Source: Burkholderiaceae bacterium
GTDB taxonomy: Bacteria > Pseudomonadota > Gammaproteobacteria > Burkholderiales > Burkholderiaceae
Length of the DNA stretch: 64,000 nucleotides
Assembly: GCA_947448415.1 (NCBI GenBank)
Contig: CANFMT010000001.1
Location: 62,001 to 126,000, forward strand
Direction of reading: 5' to 3'
The notes beneath the pieces are model-generated. The model searched no databases. It saw only the letters and a program-made list of their open reading frames with translations, and was not told the DNA's origin. Shown here piece by piece: positions 51,911 to 59,655 of this stretch (the stretch's first letter is position 1; each line of letters begins with the position of its first letter). Both the position numbers and the translations under genes were made by a program.

Positions 51911-52606
51911 ATGTTAAAAGCTTTTCAAGATGCCCTTACCTTGCTCACCCATCTAGATGGGGGAGTTTTAGGGATTGTCTGGGTTTCCTTGCAGGTAAGC
52001 CTAAGCGCACTTCTGATTGGGACACTGCTGGGTCTGCCAATCGGCGCCCTCCTTGCTACAGAGCAATTTTCCGGCAAAAAAACGATTATCGTGACCCTCA
52101 ATACGCTGATGGGAGTGCCCACAGTGATCGTTGGAGTCTTGGTGTATCTCATGTTGTCCCGCTCAGGCCCTCTAGGAGCATGGGGATGGCTTTTTACGCC
52201 CAAGGGTATGATTGTTGCTCAGACATTGCTGACAACCCCGCTAATTGCGGCTCTTAGCCGGCAAATACTGGAGGACTCTTGGAAAATACATCGGGACTCC
52301 TTTCTGAGTCTCAGATTGCCACCCTTGTCCCGTTTTAAGTGGTTGTTGTGGGATTGCCGATTTTCCTTAACCATTGCCGTTCTCGCTGGTTTAGCAAGGG
52401 CTATTTCCGAAGTCGGTGCTGTCATGATTGTGGGCGGCAATATTGATCACTCCACCCGTACTATGACCACTGCGATTGCACTAGAAACCAGTAAAGGAGA
52501 CCTACCATTAGCGCTTGCGTTAGGCATTGTGCTTTTGGGAATCGTGCTGATTGCCAATCTATTCACTGTGATTGTTCGACAGATTGCGGAGCGCCGCTAT
52601 GGTTAA
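51911..52606 (+). CDS. tupB: Tungstate ABC transporter permease TupB
   Basis: 231-residue membrane protein with about five to six helices. It has the Tup-permease features G-L-P-I-G-A-L-L-A, M-G-V-P-T-V-I-V-G-V-L-V-Y and the ABC-coupling loop near R-A-I-S-E-V-G-A-V-M. It forms the membrane channel for tungstate (possibly molybdate) in the inner membrane. It overlaps tupC by eight bases. The binding protein TupA lies at 10.5 kb. Formate dehydrogenase, which needs Mo or W, follows on the opposite strand. Confidence 0.92.
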   Translation: MLKAFQDALTLLTHLDGGVLGIVWVSLQVSLSALLIGTLLGLPIGALLATEQFSGKKTIIVTLNTLMGVPTVIVGVLVYLMLSRSGPLGAWGWLFTPKGMIVAQTLLTTPLIAALSRQILEDSWKIHRDSFLSLRLPPLSRFKWLLWDCRFSLTIAVLAGLARAISEVGAVMIVGGNIDHSTRTMTTAIALETSKGDLPLALALGIVLLGIVLIANLFTVIVRQIAERRYG

Positions 52607-53306
52607 TACATCAGAGAACTTTGAGAAATACATTGAGCTGAAAAACATTGTTGTTAAGAGCAGTGACAAAACCATTCTTAATATTGCACATGCCATTATT
52701 CCAGCAGACAGAATTACCGCCTGCGTTGGCCCAAATGGCGCTGGCAAGACAACCTTACTTAAATTACTGGCTGGAATTATTAAGCCTGATACAGGAACGA
52801 TTACTTTCTCATTTAAAACCAAGACCGCATTAGTTTTACATCACACGCCAATGATTAAAGCATCAGCTGTCACTAATTTAGGAATGTTACGTGATGCAGA
52901 CGCATCTATAAGCAATGCCGATGTAAAGCAAGTTCTTGAGCAAGTAGGCTTAAGCAATCTAGCTAATAGCGCAGCTCATAAGCTATCAGCTGGCGAGAGA
53001 CAAAAACTTTGCCTTGGTAGAGCTATTTTGCAAAAACCTAATTTGGTATTGCTAGACGAGCCCACTGCAAATCTTGATCCAAACACCACAGAACAGGTAG
53101 AAGAGCTTATTCGCCAATTTGACCGAGAAGCTGTGGATGTAATTTTTTCATCCCATCAACTTGCTCAAGTGCAAAGACTTGCTGAATTTATTGTCTTTGT
53201 TGATCAAGGCGAGATCAAAGAAAAAGGACCCGTAGGTCCTTTCTTCTCTAATCCTCAAACGCAAGCTGCTAAACGCTACCTACATCAAGAACTGCTTGCT
53301 GATTAG
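52599..53306 (+). CDS. tupC: Tungstate ABC transporter ATP-binding protein TupC
   Basis: 235-residue ABC ATPase from ATG 52599. Walker A G-P-N-G-A-G-K-T-T, signature L-S-A-G-E-R-Q, Walker B L-V-L-L-D-E-P-T and the switch His in S-S-H-Q-L. It energises TupB-mediated uptake. The ATG lies inside the end of tupB, so the two are translationally coupled; an earlier TTG at 52572 is unlikely. Its stop abuts the stop of the opposing 95-residue gene with no base between. Confidence 0.93.
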   Translation: MVNTSENFEKYIELKNIVVKSSDKTILNIAHAIIPADRITACVGPNGAGKTTLLKLLAGIIKPDTGTITFSFKTKTALVLHHTPMIKASAVTNLGMLRDADASISNADVKQVLEQVGLSNLANSAAHKLSAGERQKLCLGRAILQKPNLVLLDEPTANLDPNTTEQVEELIRQFDREAVDVIFSSHQLAQVQRLAEFIVFVDQGEIKEKGPVGPFFSNPQTQAAKRYLHQELLAD

Positions 53307-53594
53307 TTACTTGGCTGCTGGTGCCGCAGGTGCCGCTGGCGCTGCAGCTACTGGCGGAGCAAATGGAGGTGGGGCTACGCAAGCAGCAGGTGCAGCAGTT
53401 CCTGGCGCCTTAAAACGATCAGCAACACGATTCTGGGCCTGGCAGAGCTGATAAGCACCAACTCGGTCTCCATAAGCAGCTTTTGCTTTAGCTAAATCTG
53501 CCGCCGCTTGAGCCTCTGGCGTTAATGGCGGCAAAGTCGCAAAAGCTGCAGCGGATGCCAACGCGCAAAATGTAAAAGCAATGATTTTTTTCAT
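53307..53594 (-). CDS. Small exported Ala/Pro-rich protein
   Basis: 95-residue protein with a signal peptide (M-K-K-I-I-A-F-T... cleavage near A-F-A), a short helical stretch with two Cys residues, and a long Ala/Pro-rich tail. It is the last gene behind the formate dehydrogenase gamma gene, four bases away, and probably cotranscribed with it. No known family or function. Confidence 0.6.
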   Translation of the reverse strand: MKKIIAFTFCALASAAAFATLPPLTPEAQAAADLAKAKAAYGDRVGAYQLCQAQNRVADRFKAPGTAAPAACVAPPPFAPPVAAAPAAPAAPAAK

Positions 53595-53597
53595 GGC

Positions 53598-54659
53598 TTA
53601 TCCCTTTTTATTGAGTTCGTCATACCAGAGCTCATGGTGCTCTTTAGCCCAAGTGGCATCAACATATCCAGTCTTCATGCCATCGATTGAGCCTTGCATA
53701 CCAATAGTACCGATATAGATGTGTCCCATTGCCATCGCAGACATTAAGATCGCAGCGCTGCTATGAATGATGTTGGCAATTTGCATGGTGCCGCGAGTGT
53801 ATTCAATTGTCATGAATGGCACGATCATATCGAGTACAAATCCTGATGCTGAAATTACCAAGCCCAAGAAAGTCATACCAAACCAGAACCAGATCTTTTC
53901 GCCACCATTAAAGAAGCCTGCCGGTACATGCTTGCCGCTGAAAATTCCACCAAAGGTTAAATACCATTGCAAATCACCTTTGCCAGGTAAATTCTTATGC
54001 GCAAATAGCAAGAAGAAAATTACGATACAAATAGTAAACAATGGACCAGTAAAGTTATGGATGTTTTTACAAACCATGAGGAATGAGCCGTACGCTACAC
54101 CACCCATTAATGGCATCGCAAAATACTTGCCGTAAAGAATCAATAAGCCAGTGAACGCTAGAGCCAAGAAGCTAAATGCCATCAACCAATGAACTAAGCG
54201 GTCAAAGGCACTAAAACGTTTAATCTTTACCCCAGACATTGGTTCGTGAAGCTTGATGGAACCCTTCACTGTGTACATCGCAATAATGCCGAAGAAAGCA
54301 ATAGCCAATATCCAACCGCCGTAAACAGTGATCACACCATTACGAATCAAACGCCACTCTTGACCAGAGCGCTGTATCAGAACACTAGATTCTTTATCAG
54401 GAATGCTGACGTAATTGTATGGATCGCTATTTGCAGTCGTAAATATTGAAGGGTTGGCTGGCTGAGATTGCGCTTGCGTACCATTAGCGAGGCTATTTGG
54501 ATTAGCCGGAACAGATAAAGGCGGAACATCCACTCCACTTGGAGATGGAAGTGGTGCCATCGGCGCACGTTCTGCAAAACTCATACCACTAGCTAGCGTT
54601 AGTGACAAACCTGCCGCCACCACCAAAGTGCGTAGAACTTTAGAAAATGATCGTTTCAT
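53598..54659 (-). CDS. fdhC: Formate dehydrogenase gamma subunit (cytochrome b556)
   Basis: 353-residue membrane cytochrome b from ATG 54659, where AAGGA is well placed; the ATG six bases earlier is too close to it. A signal-like N terminus precedes a long hydrophilic region, one helix near residue 120 and four helices with haem-ligand histidines (F-D-R-L-V-H-W-L-M, H-S-S-A-A-I-L, M-G-H-I-Y-I-G-T). It passes electrons from the beta subunit to quinone. Part of the fdh operon. Confidence 0.9.
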   Translation of the reverse strand: MKRSFSKVLRTLVVAAGLSLTLASGMSFAERAPMAPLPSPSGVDVPPLSVPANPNSLANGTQAQSQPANPSIFTTANSDPYNYVSIPDKESSVLIQRSGQEWRLIRNGVITVYGGWILAIAFFGIIAMYTVKGSIKLHEPMSGVKIKRFSAFDRLVHWLMAFSFLALAFTGLLILYGKYFAMPLMGGVAYGSFLMVCKNIHNFTGPLFTICIVIFFLLFAHKNLPGKGDLQWYLTFGGIFSGKHVPAGFFNGGEKIWFWFGMTFLGLVISASGFVLDMIVPFMTIEYTRGTMQIANIIHSSAAILMSAMAMGHIYIGTIGMQGSIDGMKTGYVDATWAKEHHELWYDELNKKG

Positions 54660-54706
54660 ACACATGTCCTTAAACGTTTTCGTTTTATTTATTGTTATTT
54701 AGTAGA

Positions 54707-54943
54707 TCACTTAACGCGACTGTATTCATTTTGACCCTGAGTACGCTTGTCAACCGACTCAGTCCAACTAGCCTGATTACCTGGCGTCCAACCTTTTGTC
54801 ATGAAGCCATTATTGGCACCCATGTATGGAGCAACGTCTGGACGTTTAGCGGCTTTCGCAGCAATTTCTGGAGGCTCAGAGCAAGCGGCCAATAAAGTGG
54901 CTGCTGCAAAACATAAACCGAGAGTGTTGAAATGAACTTTCAT
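54707..54943 (-). CDS. Small lipoprotein of the formate dehydrogenase operon
   Basis: 78-residue protein with a lipoprotein signal ending in lipobox L-A-A-C, and a short mature region with G-W-T-P-G-N-Q-A-S-W. It sits between the fdh beta and gamma genes, sharing one base with the beta gene stop. The position suggests an assembly or anchoring role in the periplasmic complex, but no function is known. Confidence 0.65.
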   Translation of the reverse strand: MKVHFNTLGLCFAAATLLAACSEPPEIAAKAAKRPDVAPYMGANNGFMTKGWTPGNQASWTESVDKRTQGQNEYSRVK

Positions 54944-55599
54944 TATTTAGCTCCTGGAATTTTTGCAGCAGGTGTTGGTGTCGGCGCTGGTGCATCTGGT
55001 CCACCGTAGGCAGTAGTCCAACCAAAGGCTTTGGATCCTGGGTACTTGCCATTCTTCTCACGTGTTGCAACGCGATTATTGAATATGCCAGAAATAATAT
55101 CGCTGTCACCACCAATCAATGCTTTGGTAGAGCACATCTCAGCACAAAGTGGCAACTTACCTTCTGCCAAACGATTGCGACCATATTTCTCAAACTCTGC
55201 AACGCTACCGTTTTCTTCAGGGCCACCACTACAGAATGTGCACTTATCCATCTTGCTGCGGGTACCAAAGGCGCCCTTGCTTAAGAACTGTGGTGCGCCA
55301 AATGGACATGCAAAAGAGCAGTAGCCGCAACCGATACAAATATCTTTATCGTGCAGAACAACACCCTCATCTGTACGGTAGAAGCAATCTACTGGGCATA
55401 CCGCCATACAAGGTGCGTCACTACAGTGCATGCATGCTACTGATACGGACTTTTCTTGGCCAATGATGCCGTCATTCACTGTTACAACGCGACGACGGTT
55501 AACGCCCCAAGGTACTTCGTTATCATTTTTACAGGCAGTGACACATCCATTGCACTCAATGCATCGCTCTGTGTCACAAATAAATTTCATTCTTGCCAT
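54943..55599 (-). CDS. fdhB: Formate dehydrogenase beta subunit, four-cluster iron-sulfur protein
   Basis: 218-residue electron-transfer subunit with four cysteine groups: C-I-E-C-N-G-C-V-T-A-C, C-M-H-C-S-D-A-P-C, C-I-G-C-G-Y-C-S-F-A-C and C-T-F-C...C-A-E-M-C, typical of four [4Fe-4S] clusters. It carries electrons from the alpha subunit to the cytochrome b subunit. It overlaps the lipoprotein gene by one base and lies 27 bases after fdhA. Confidence 0.93.
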   Translation of the reverse strand: MARMKFICDTERCIECNGCVTACKNDNEVPWGVNRRRVVTVNDGIIGQEKSVSVACMHCSDAPCMAVCPVDCFYRTDEGVVLHDKDICIGCGYCSFACPFGAPQFLSKGAFGTRSKMDKCTFCSGGPEENGSVAEFEKYGRNRLAEGKLPLCAEMCSTKALIGGDSDIISGIFNNRVATREKNGKYPGSKAFGWTTAYGGPDAPAPTPTPAAKIPGAK

Positions 55600-55626
55600 T
55601 GTGTTCTCCTGACCTTATTTTTTGAC

Positions 55627-58605
55627 TTAGGCAAATTTCTCGATTTGACACATTGTGGTTTTCGTTTCTTGCATCATCGTCACCATGTCATAACCATAAG
55701 TAGTTGCAGTGTTAACCGCCTCACCCTGAACTACTGGGGCAGCACCTTCTGGGTAGTATTTACGCAAGTCAGCGCCCTGCCACCAGCCAGCAAAGTGGAA
55801 TGGCACGAACGCAGTTCCTTGATCTACACGCTCAGTTACTAATGCGCGCACTTTGATCTTGGCGCCAGTTGGTGACTTCACCCAAACGTAATCCCAGTTC
55901 TTAATGCCGCGATCTGCCGCAGCCCTAGGATTAATCTCCACAAAGTTTTCTTGTTGGAGTTCAGCTAACCATGGATTTGAGCGAGTCTCGTCACCACCAC
56001 CCTCGTACTCAACCAAACGACCAGAAGTCAGAATGATTGGGAACTTCTCATATAACTTCTGATTCAAGTTTTGATCTTGAACAGTCTTATAGAGAGTTGG
56101 CAAGCGCCAGAAATTCTTCTTATCAGCAGCTGTTGGGTACTTACGCATCATTGGAGCGTTAGTGCTATAGAGCGCTTCGCGGTGAATTGGAATTGCATCC
56201 GGGAAGTTCCACACTACTGCACGCGCCTTAGCGTTACCAAATGGATGGCAACCGTTCTTCATTACCACGCGCTGAATACCGCCTGATAAGTCAGTCTTCC
56301 AGTTCTTGCCTTCAGCAAGCTTTTTCTCATCTTCGGTTAACTGGTCCCACCAGCCAAGCTTCTTCACAAACACGTGGTCAAACTCTGGATAGCCGGTAGT
56401 AATTGCGGCGCCCTTCGAATGTGAACCATCCGCAGCCAACAAACTGACTCCTTCGCGCTCAACACCGAAGTTGGCACGGAAATTACCGCCGCCTTCCATG
56501 ACGCTCTTGCTAGTGTCATAGAGGTTAGGTGAGCCAGGATGCTTAATTGCAGCAGTTCCGTAACATGGCCAAGGCAGTCCGTAGTAATCGCCGGTTGTAT
56601 CGTAGCCGGTGACAGGGTCAACACCACCGCGTGACTTCAATGTCTTCGGATCAAATGTTGCCACCATTCTCATGTGCGCTTTAAGACGCTCAGGAGTTTG
56701 ACCGGTATAACCAATCGTCCAGCATGAGCGATTGATCTCACGGAGGATGTCTTCAATTTGCGGCTCTTTCCATTGCTTACCTGCAAATTTAGAATTGAGC
56801 ATCTTGTAGTTCTTAGACAATTCTTGGCCAAAACCAAGGCGATCCGCAAACGCTTGCATGATCACATGGTCAGGAACAGATTCAAACAATGGGTCAATGA
56901 CTTTCTCACGCCACTGTAATGAACGATTCGATGCTGTCGCAGAGCCACAAGTTTCAAACTGAGTTGCTGCAGGCAATAAGTAAACATTACGATTCTTATT
57001 AACTGCTTGTCCCTCAGCAGCAGGCATTGCAGCCATCGCCGCAGTTGCACTTGGATATGGATCTACTACAACCAAAAGATCCAACTTATCCATCGCGCGT
57101 TTCATGTCGAGACCACGAGTTTGTGAGTTTGGTGCATGGCCCCAGAAGAACAAACCTTTAACGTTAGTCTGCTGGTCGATCATGTCATTCTTCTCGAGAA
57201 CGGCATCAACCCAACGAGAAACGGTAGTACCGGATTTCTCCATCATGTCGGGTGCATAGCGACCTTTAATCCATTCGTAGTCAACACCCCAAACAGTTGC
57301 GAAGTGTTTCCATGAACCAGCAGCCAAGCCATAGTAGCCAGGCAATGAATCTGGATTAGGACCTACGTCAGTGGCGCCTTGAACGTTATCGTGACCACGG
57401 AAAATATTTGTACCGCCGCCAGATTTACCTACGTTACCTAATGCCAACTGCAAGATACATGAGGCGCGAACCATTGCATTGCCAATAGTATGTTGTGTTT
57501 GGCCCATACACCAAACAACTGTACTTGGGCGATTTTGTGCCATGGTTTTGGCAGCCTGATAAACCTGCGCTTCAGGCACGCCACAAGCCTCCTCAACAGC
57601 AGCAGGAGTCCATTTCTCCATAACCTCTTTACGAATCTCTTCCATGCCATAAACACGGTCGTTAATGTATTTCTTATCTTCCCAACCGTTTTTAAAGATG
57701 TGATAGAGCATGCCAAACAGGAATGGAATGTCACTACCGGAACGAATGCGGATGTACTGGTCTGACTTAGCGGCTGTACGGGTATAGCGTGGATCAACTA
57801 CGATTACCTTGCAACCATTCTCTTTCGCGTGCAAGAGCATCAACATCGAAACCGGATGAGCCTCAGCAGCATTTGAACCAATGTACAAAGCAGCTTTAGC
57901 GTTCATCATATCGTTGTAGCTATTGGTCATCGCACCATAGCCCCAAGTGTTTGCAACACCGGCAACTGTTGTGGAGTGACAGATACGGGCCTGATGGTCT
58001 GTATTGTTTGTACCAAAGAAAGAGACCCATTTACGCAGTAAGTAGGCCTGTTCGTTGTTATGCTTTGATGATCCAATAAAGAACATTGCATCCGGTGAAT
58101 ATTTCTCACGAATGCTCTTCATTTGAGCAGTGATTTCAGTTAATGCCTGATCCCAAGAAATACGTTGATACTTTCCATCTACCAACTTCATTGGATAGCG
58201 CAAACGGTAATCGCCATGTCCGTGCTCACGCAAGGCTGCACCTTTAGCGCAGTGGGCGCCCATATTAATAGGGGAATCAAATACCGGGTCTTGACGTACC
58301 CATACGCCATTCTCAACGGTGGCATCGACAGCGCAGCCTACAGAACAGTGTGTGCAGATAGAACGTTTAACTTCGATCTTGCCTTTACCATCAAGCATCG
58401 CTTTGCTTGGCTCAGCAACTGCTTTCTGAACAAAACTCAGCTGACTTGCAGCGATACCAGCACCAACTCCAACGCCTGAGCGCTTTAGAAATGTGCGGCG
58501 ATCCATCGTTGGTACTGCTGCTTTTAAGCCGCGTGACAAGCTACCGATTAGACGCGATGGTGAACGACTGCTTTGTGGGGTATTGGATTTACGAGTCAGA
58601 CTCAT
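55627..58605 (-). CDS. fdhA: Formate dehydrogenase alpha subunit (Mo/W, Tat-exported)
   Basis: 992-residue catalytic subunit. The twin-arginine signal has D-R-R-T-F-L-K at residues 35-41. An N-terminal [4Fe-4S] group follows (C84, C87, C91, C119), then the molybdopterin-dinucleotide domains of the dimethyl-sulfoxide-reductase superfamily. The active site reads R-I-C-H with Cys209 as the metal ligand and His210 beside it, so this is a cysteine enzyme and not a selenocysteine one. It oxidises formate to CO2 in the periplasm. First of the main structural genes after a small Tat-signal protein. Confidence 0.95.
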   Translation of the reverse strand: MSLTRKSNTPQSSRSPSRLIGSLSRGLKAAVPTMDRRTFLKRSGVGVGAGIAASQLSFVQKAVAEPSKAMLDGKGKIEVKRSICTHCSVGCAVDATVENGVWVRQDPVFDSPINMGAHCAKGAALREHGHGDYRLRYPMKLVDGKYQRISWDQALTEITAQMKSIREKYSPDAMFFIGSSKHNNEQAYLLRKWVSFFGTNNTDHQARICHSTTVAGVANTWGYGAMTNSYNDMMNAKAALYIGSNAAEAHPVSMLMLLHAKENGCKVIVVDPRYTRTAAKSDQYIRIRSGSDIPFLFGMLYHIFKNGWEDKKYINDRVYGMEEIRKEVMEKWTPAAVEEACGVPEAQVYQAAKTMAQNRPSTVVWCMGQTQHTIGNAMVRASCILQLALGNVGKSGGGTNIFRGHDNVQGATDVGPNPDSLPGYYGLAAGSWKHFATVWGVDYEWIKGRYAPDMMEKSGTTVSRWVDAVLEKNDMIDQQTNVKGLFFWGHAPNSQTRGLDMKRAMDKLDLLVVVDPYPSATAAMAAMPAAEGQAVNKNRNVYLLPAATQFETCGSATASNRSLQWREKVIDPLFESVPDHVIMQAFADRLGFGQELSKNYKMLNSKFAGKQWKEPQIEDILREINRSCWTIGYTGQTPERLKAHMRMVATFDPKTLKSRGGVDPVTGYDTTGDYYGLPWPCYGTAAIKHPGSPNLYDTSKSVMEGGGNFRANFGVEREGVSLLAADGSHSKGAAITTGYPEFDHVFVKKLGWWDQLTEDEKKLAEGKNWKTDLSGGIQRVVMKNGCHPFGNAKARAVVWNFPDAIPIHREALYSTNAPMMRKYPTAADKKNFWRLPTLYKTVQDQNLNQKLYEKFPIILTSGRLVEYEGGGDETRSNPWLAELQQENFVEINPRAAADRGIKNWDYVWVKSPTGAKIKVRALVTERVDQGTAFVPFHFAGWWQGADLRKYYPEGAAPVVQGEAVNTATTYGYDMVTMMQETKTTMCQIEKFA

Positions 58606-58667
58606 ATGATGTCCCTGAGAAAGTTTTTTTGTATTTATTGAGTAACAGTTAAAGCAAAAAAGAATCG

Positions 58668-58889
58668 TTAAATCAAAGTGGATTCGTAATACTTACGCAT
58701 GTGAGCGGTCATGGTTTGACCAACATCTTTTACTGTTTTGGTGCTGCTAATTTCTTGGATTACCGCTTTACCAACTGGCGTTTGACTGGCAACGGCGACG
58801 GCTCCAACGGCAGCACCTGCACCAATAAAGAACTTACGGCGCGACGGCTGATTTTCTTCGCTTAAAGCTACTTTGGATTTAGTGCTCAT
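58668..58889 (-). CDS. Small Tat-signal protein preceding formate dehydrogenase
   Basis: 73-residue protein, mostly a twin-arginine signal: S-R-R-K-F-F at residues 17-22 followed by a hydrophobic stretch (A-A-V-G-A-V-A-V-A). Such short proteins commonly precede fdhA in betaproteobacteria and are thought to help maturation or targeting. AGAGGAG precedes the ATG. A likely FNR-like box lies 24 bases upstream. Confidence 0.75.
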   Translation of the reverse strand: MSTKSKVALSEENQPSRRKFFIGAGAAVGAVAVASQTPVGKAVIQEISSTKTVKDVGQTMTAHMRKYYESTLI

Positions 58890-58912
58890 GGCATGCTCCT
58901 CTGGGGTTATTC

Positions 58913-58926
58913 TTGATTTCAGTCAA
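58913..58926. promoter_or_regulatory. FNR/CRP-type box upstream of the fdh operon
   Basis: TTGAT-TTCA-GTCAA matches the FNR consensus TTGAT-N4-ATCAA at nine of ten fixed positions, within CTTGA/TCAAG at 58912-58927. Only about 24 bases separate it from the first start codon, so it does not fit ordinary activation from -41.5; repression or an upstream transcription start is possible. Confidence 0.4.
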
Positions 58927-59004
58927 GTGTAATCTTTAATTGCATTTTTGACATATTGAGTTCACAGAGATCTGTTATGACATTCCCTATGCTGCGGCGC
59001 AACA

Positions 59005-59655
59005 TCAAATCATGTCAAAGCCTTGCCCCTCAATTGCAAGAAATTCTCTCGTTAAAGCAGCAACTGGGTGATACAAATGCATCTCTGGAATGCCTTCTAT
59101 TGCATCGCATAACTCGTCATACCAGGGGCGAATATGTTCATTGAAAAAAACCCTCTGATTAGTAAGGTTTGAAACCTCAACATCGTCCCCTGCTATCAGA
59201 TACCGCATCACCTCACATAGGGCGGAAATATGATCTTCGGTTTCGGTAATTTCCTCCGCAGCCTCAAGCCCAAATTCAGTTAAAGCCTTACGGATATTAA
59301 TCAAAGGTTTCTCGTTTAGGTGGCCAGCCATATAAAACGAGCCATTGAGAACGACATTAGGCTTTCCAACGCTGATGAAGTTCAAATCAAACTCATCATG
59401 CCAAGCCTTTGCGGAATTATTTTTGGCAACTTCAACTACATCCATCCAGACTTTTGCCAAGGGCGCCTCATCAGCAGCATCTTGCTGATCTGCCGTAGCA
59501 GCTATTTGATCTAACAATTCTTGATCTGGCGGCATCTGAAAAAAACGGGCGATTAGGCCGTATAAATCGGCCCTAGCCAAGTCCTCAGGCAAACCAATAT
59601 CCCCTATCTCAGCAGATGCATTCTCTTTCGCCACTTCTTTCTCTATTTCACTCAT
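59005..59655 (-). CDS. TorD-family molybdoenzyme chaperone
   Basis: 216-residue all-helical protein from ATG 59655. It has the TorD/DmsD layout with A-R-A-D-L-Y-G-L-I-A-R-F-F near residue 30, the E-D-H-I-S-A-L-C-E-V-M segment near 145 and a C-terminal F-L-A-I-E-G. It should fold and hold the alpha subunit for Tat export. The ATG overlaps the stop of the poly-ferredoxin gene (ATGA). The 58890-59004 stretch before the fdh operon holds the FNR-like box and no gene. Confidence 0.87.
   Translation of the reverse strand: MSEIEKEVAKENASAEIGDIGLPEDLARADLYGLIARFFQMPPDQELLDQIAATADQQDAADEAPLAKVWMDVVEVAKNNSAKAWHDEFDLNFISVGKPNVVLNGSFYMAGHLNEKPLINIRKALTEFGLEAAEEITETEDHISALCEVMRYLIAGDDVEVSNLTNQRVFFNEHIRPWYDELCDAIEGIPEMHLYHPVAALTREFLAIEGQGFDMI

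Noticed and set aside
55627-58605. Formate dehydrogenase alpha as a selenoprotein supported by selD
   Set aside because: The metal-ligand position reads R-I-C-H with a cysteine codon, and the frame needs no TGA readthrough.
58956-59144. Plus-strand 62-residue frame upstream of fdh
   Set aside because: It overlaps the TorD-family gene antisense, has no ribosome-binding site and no recognisable pattern.
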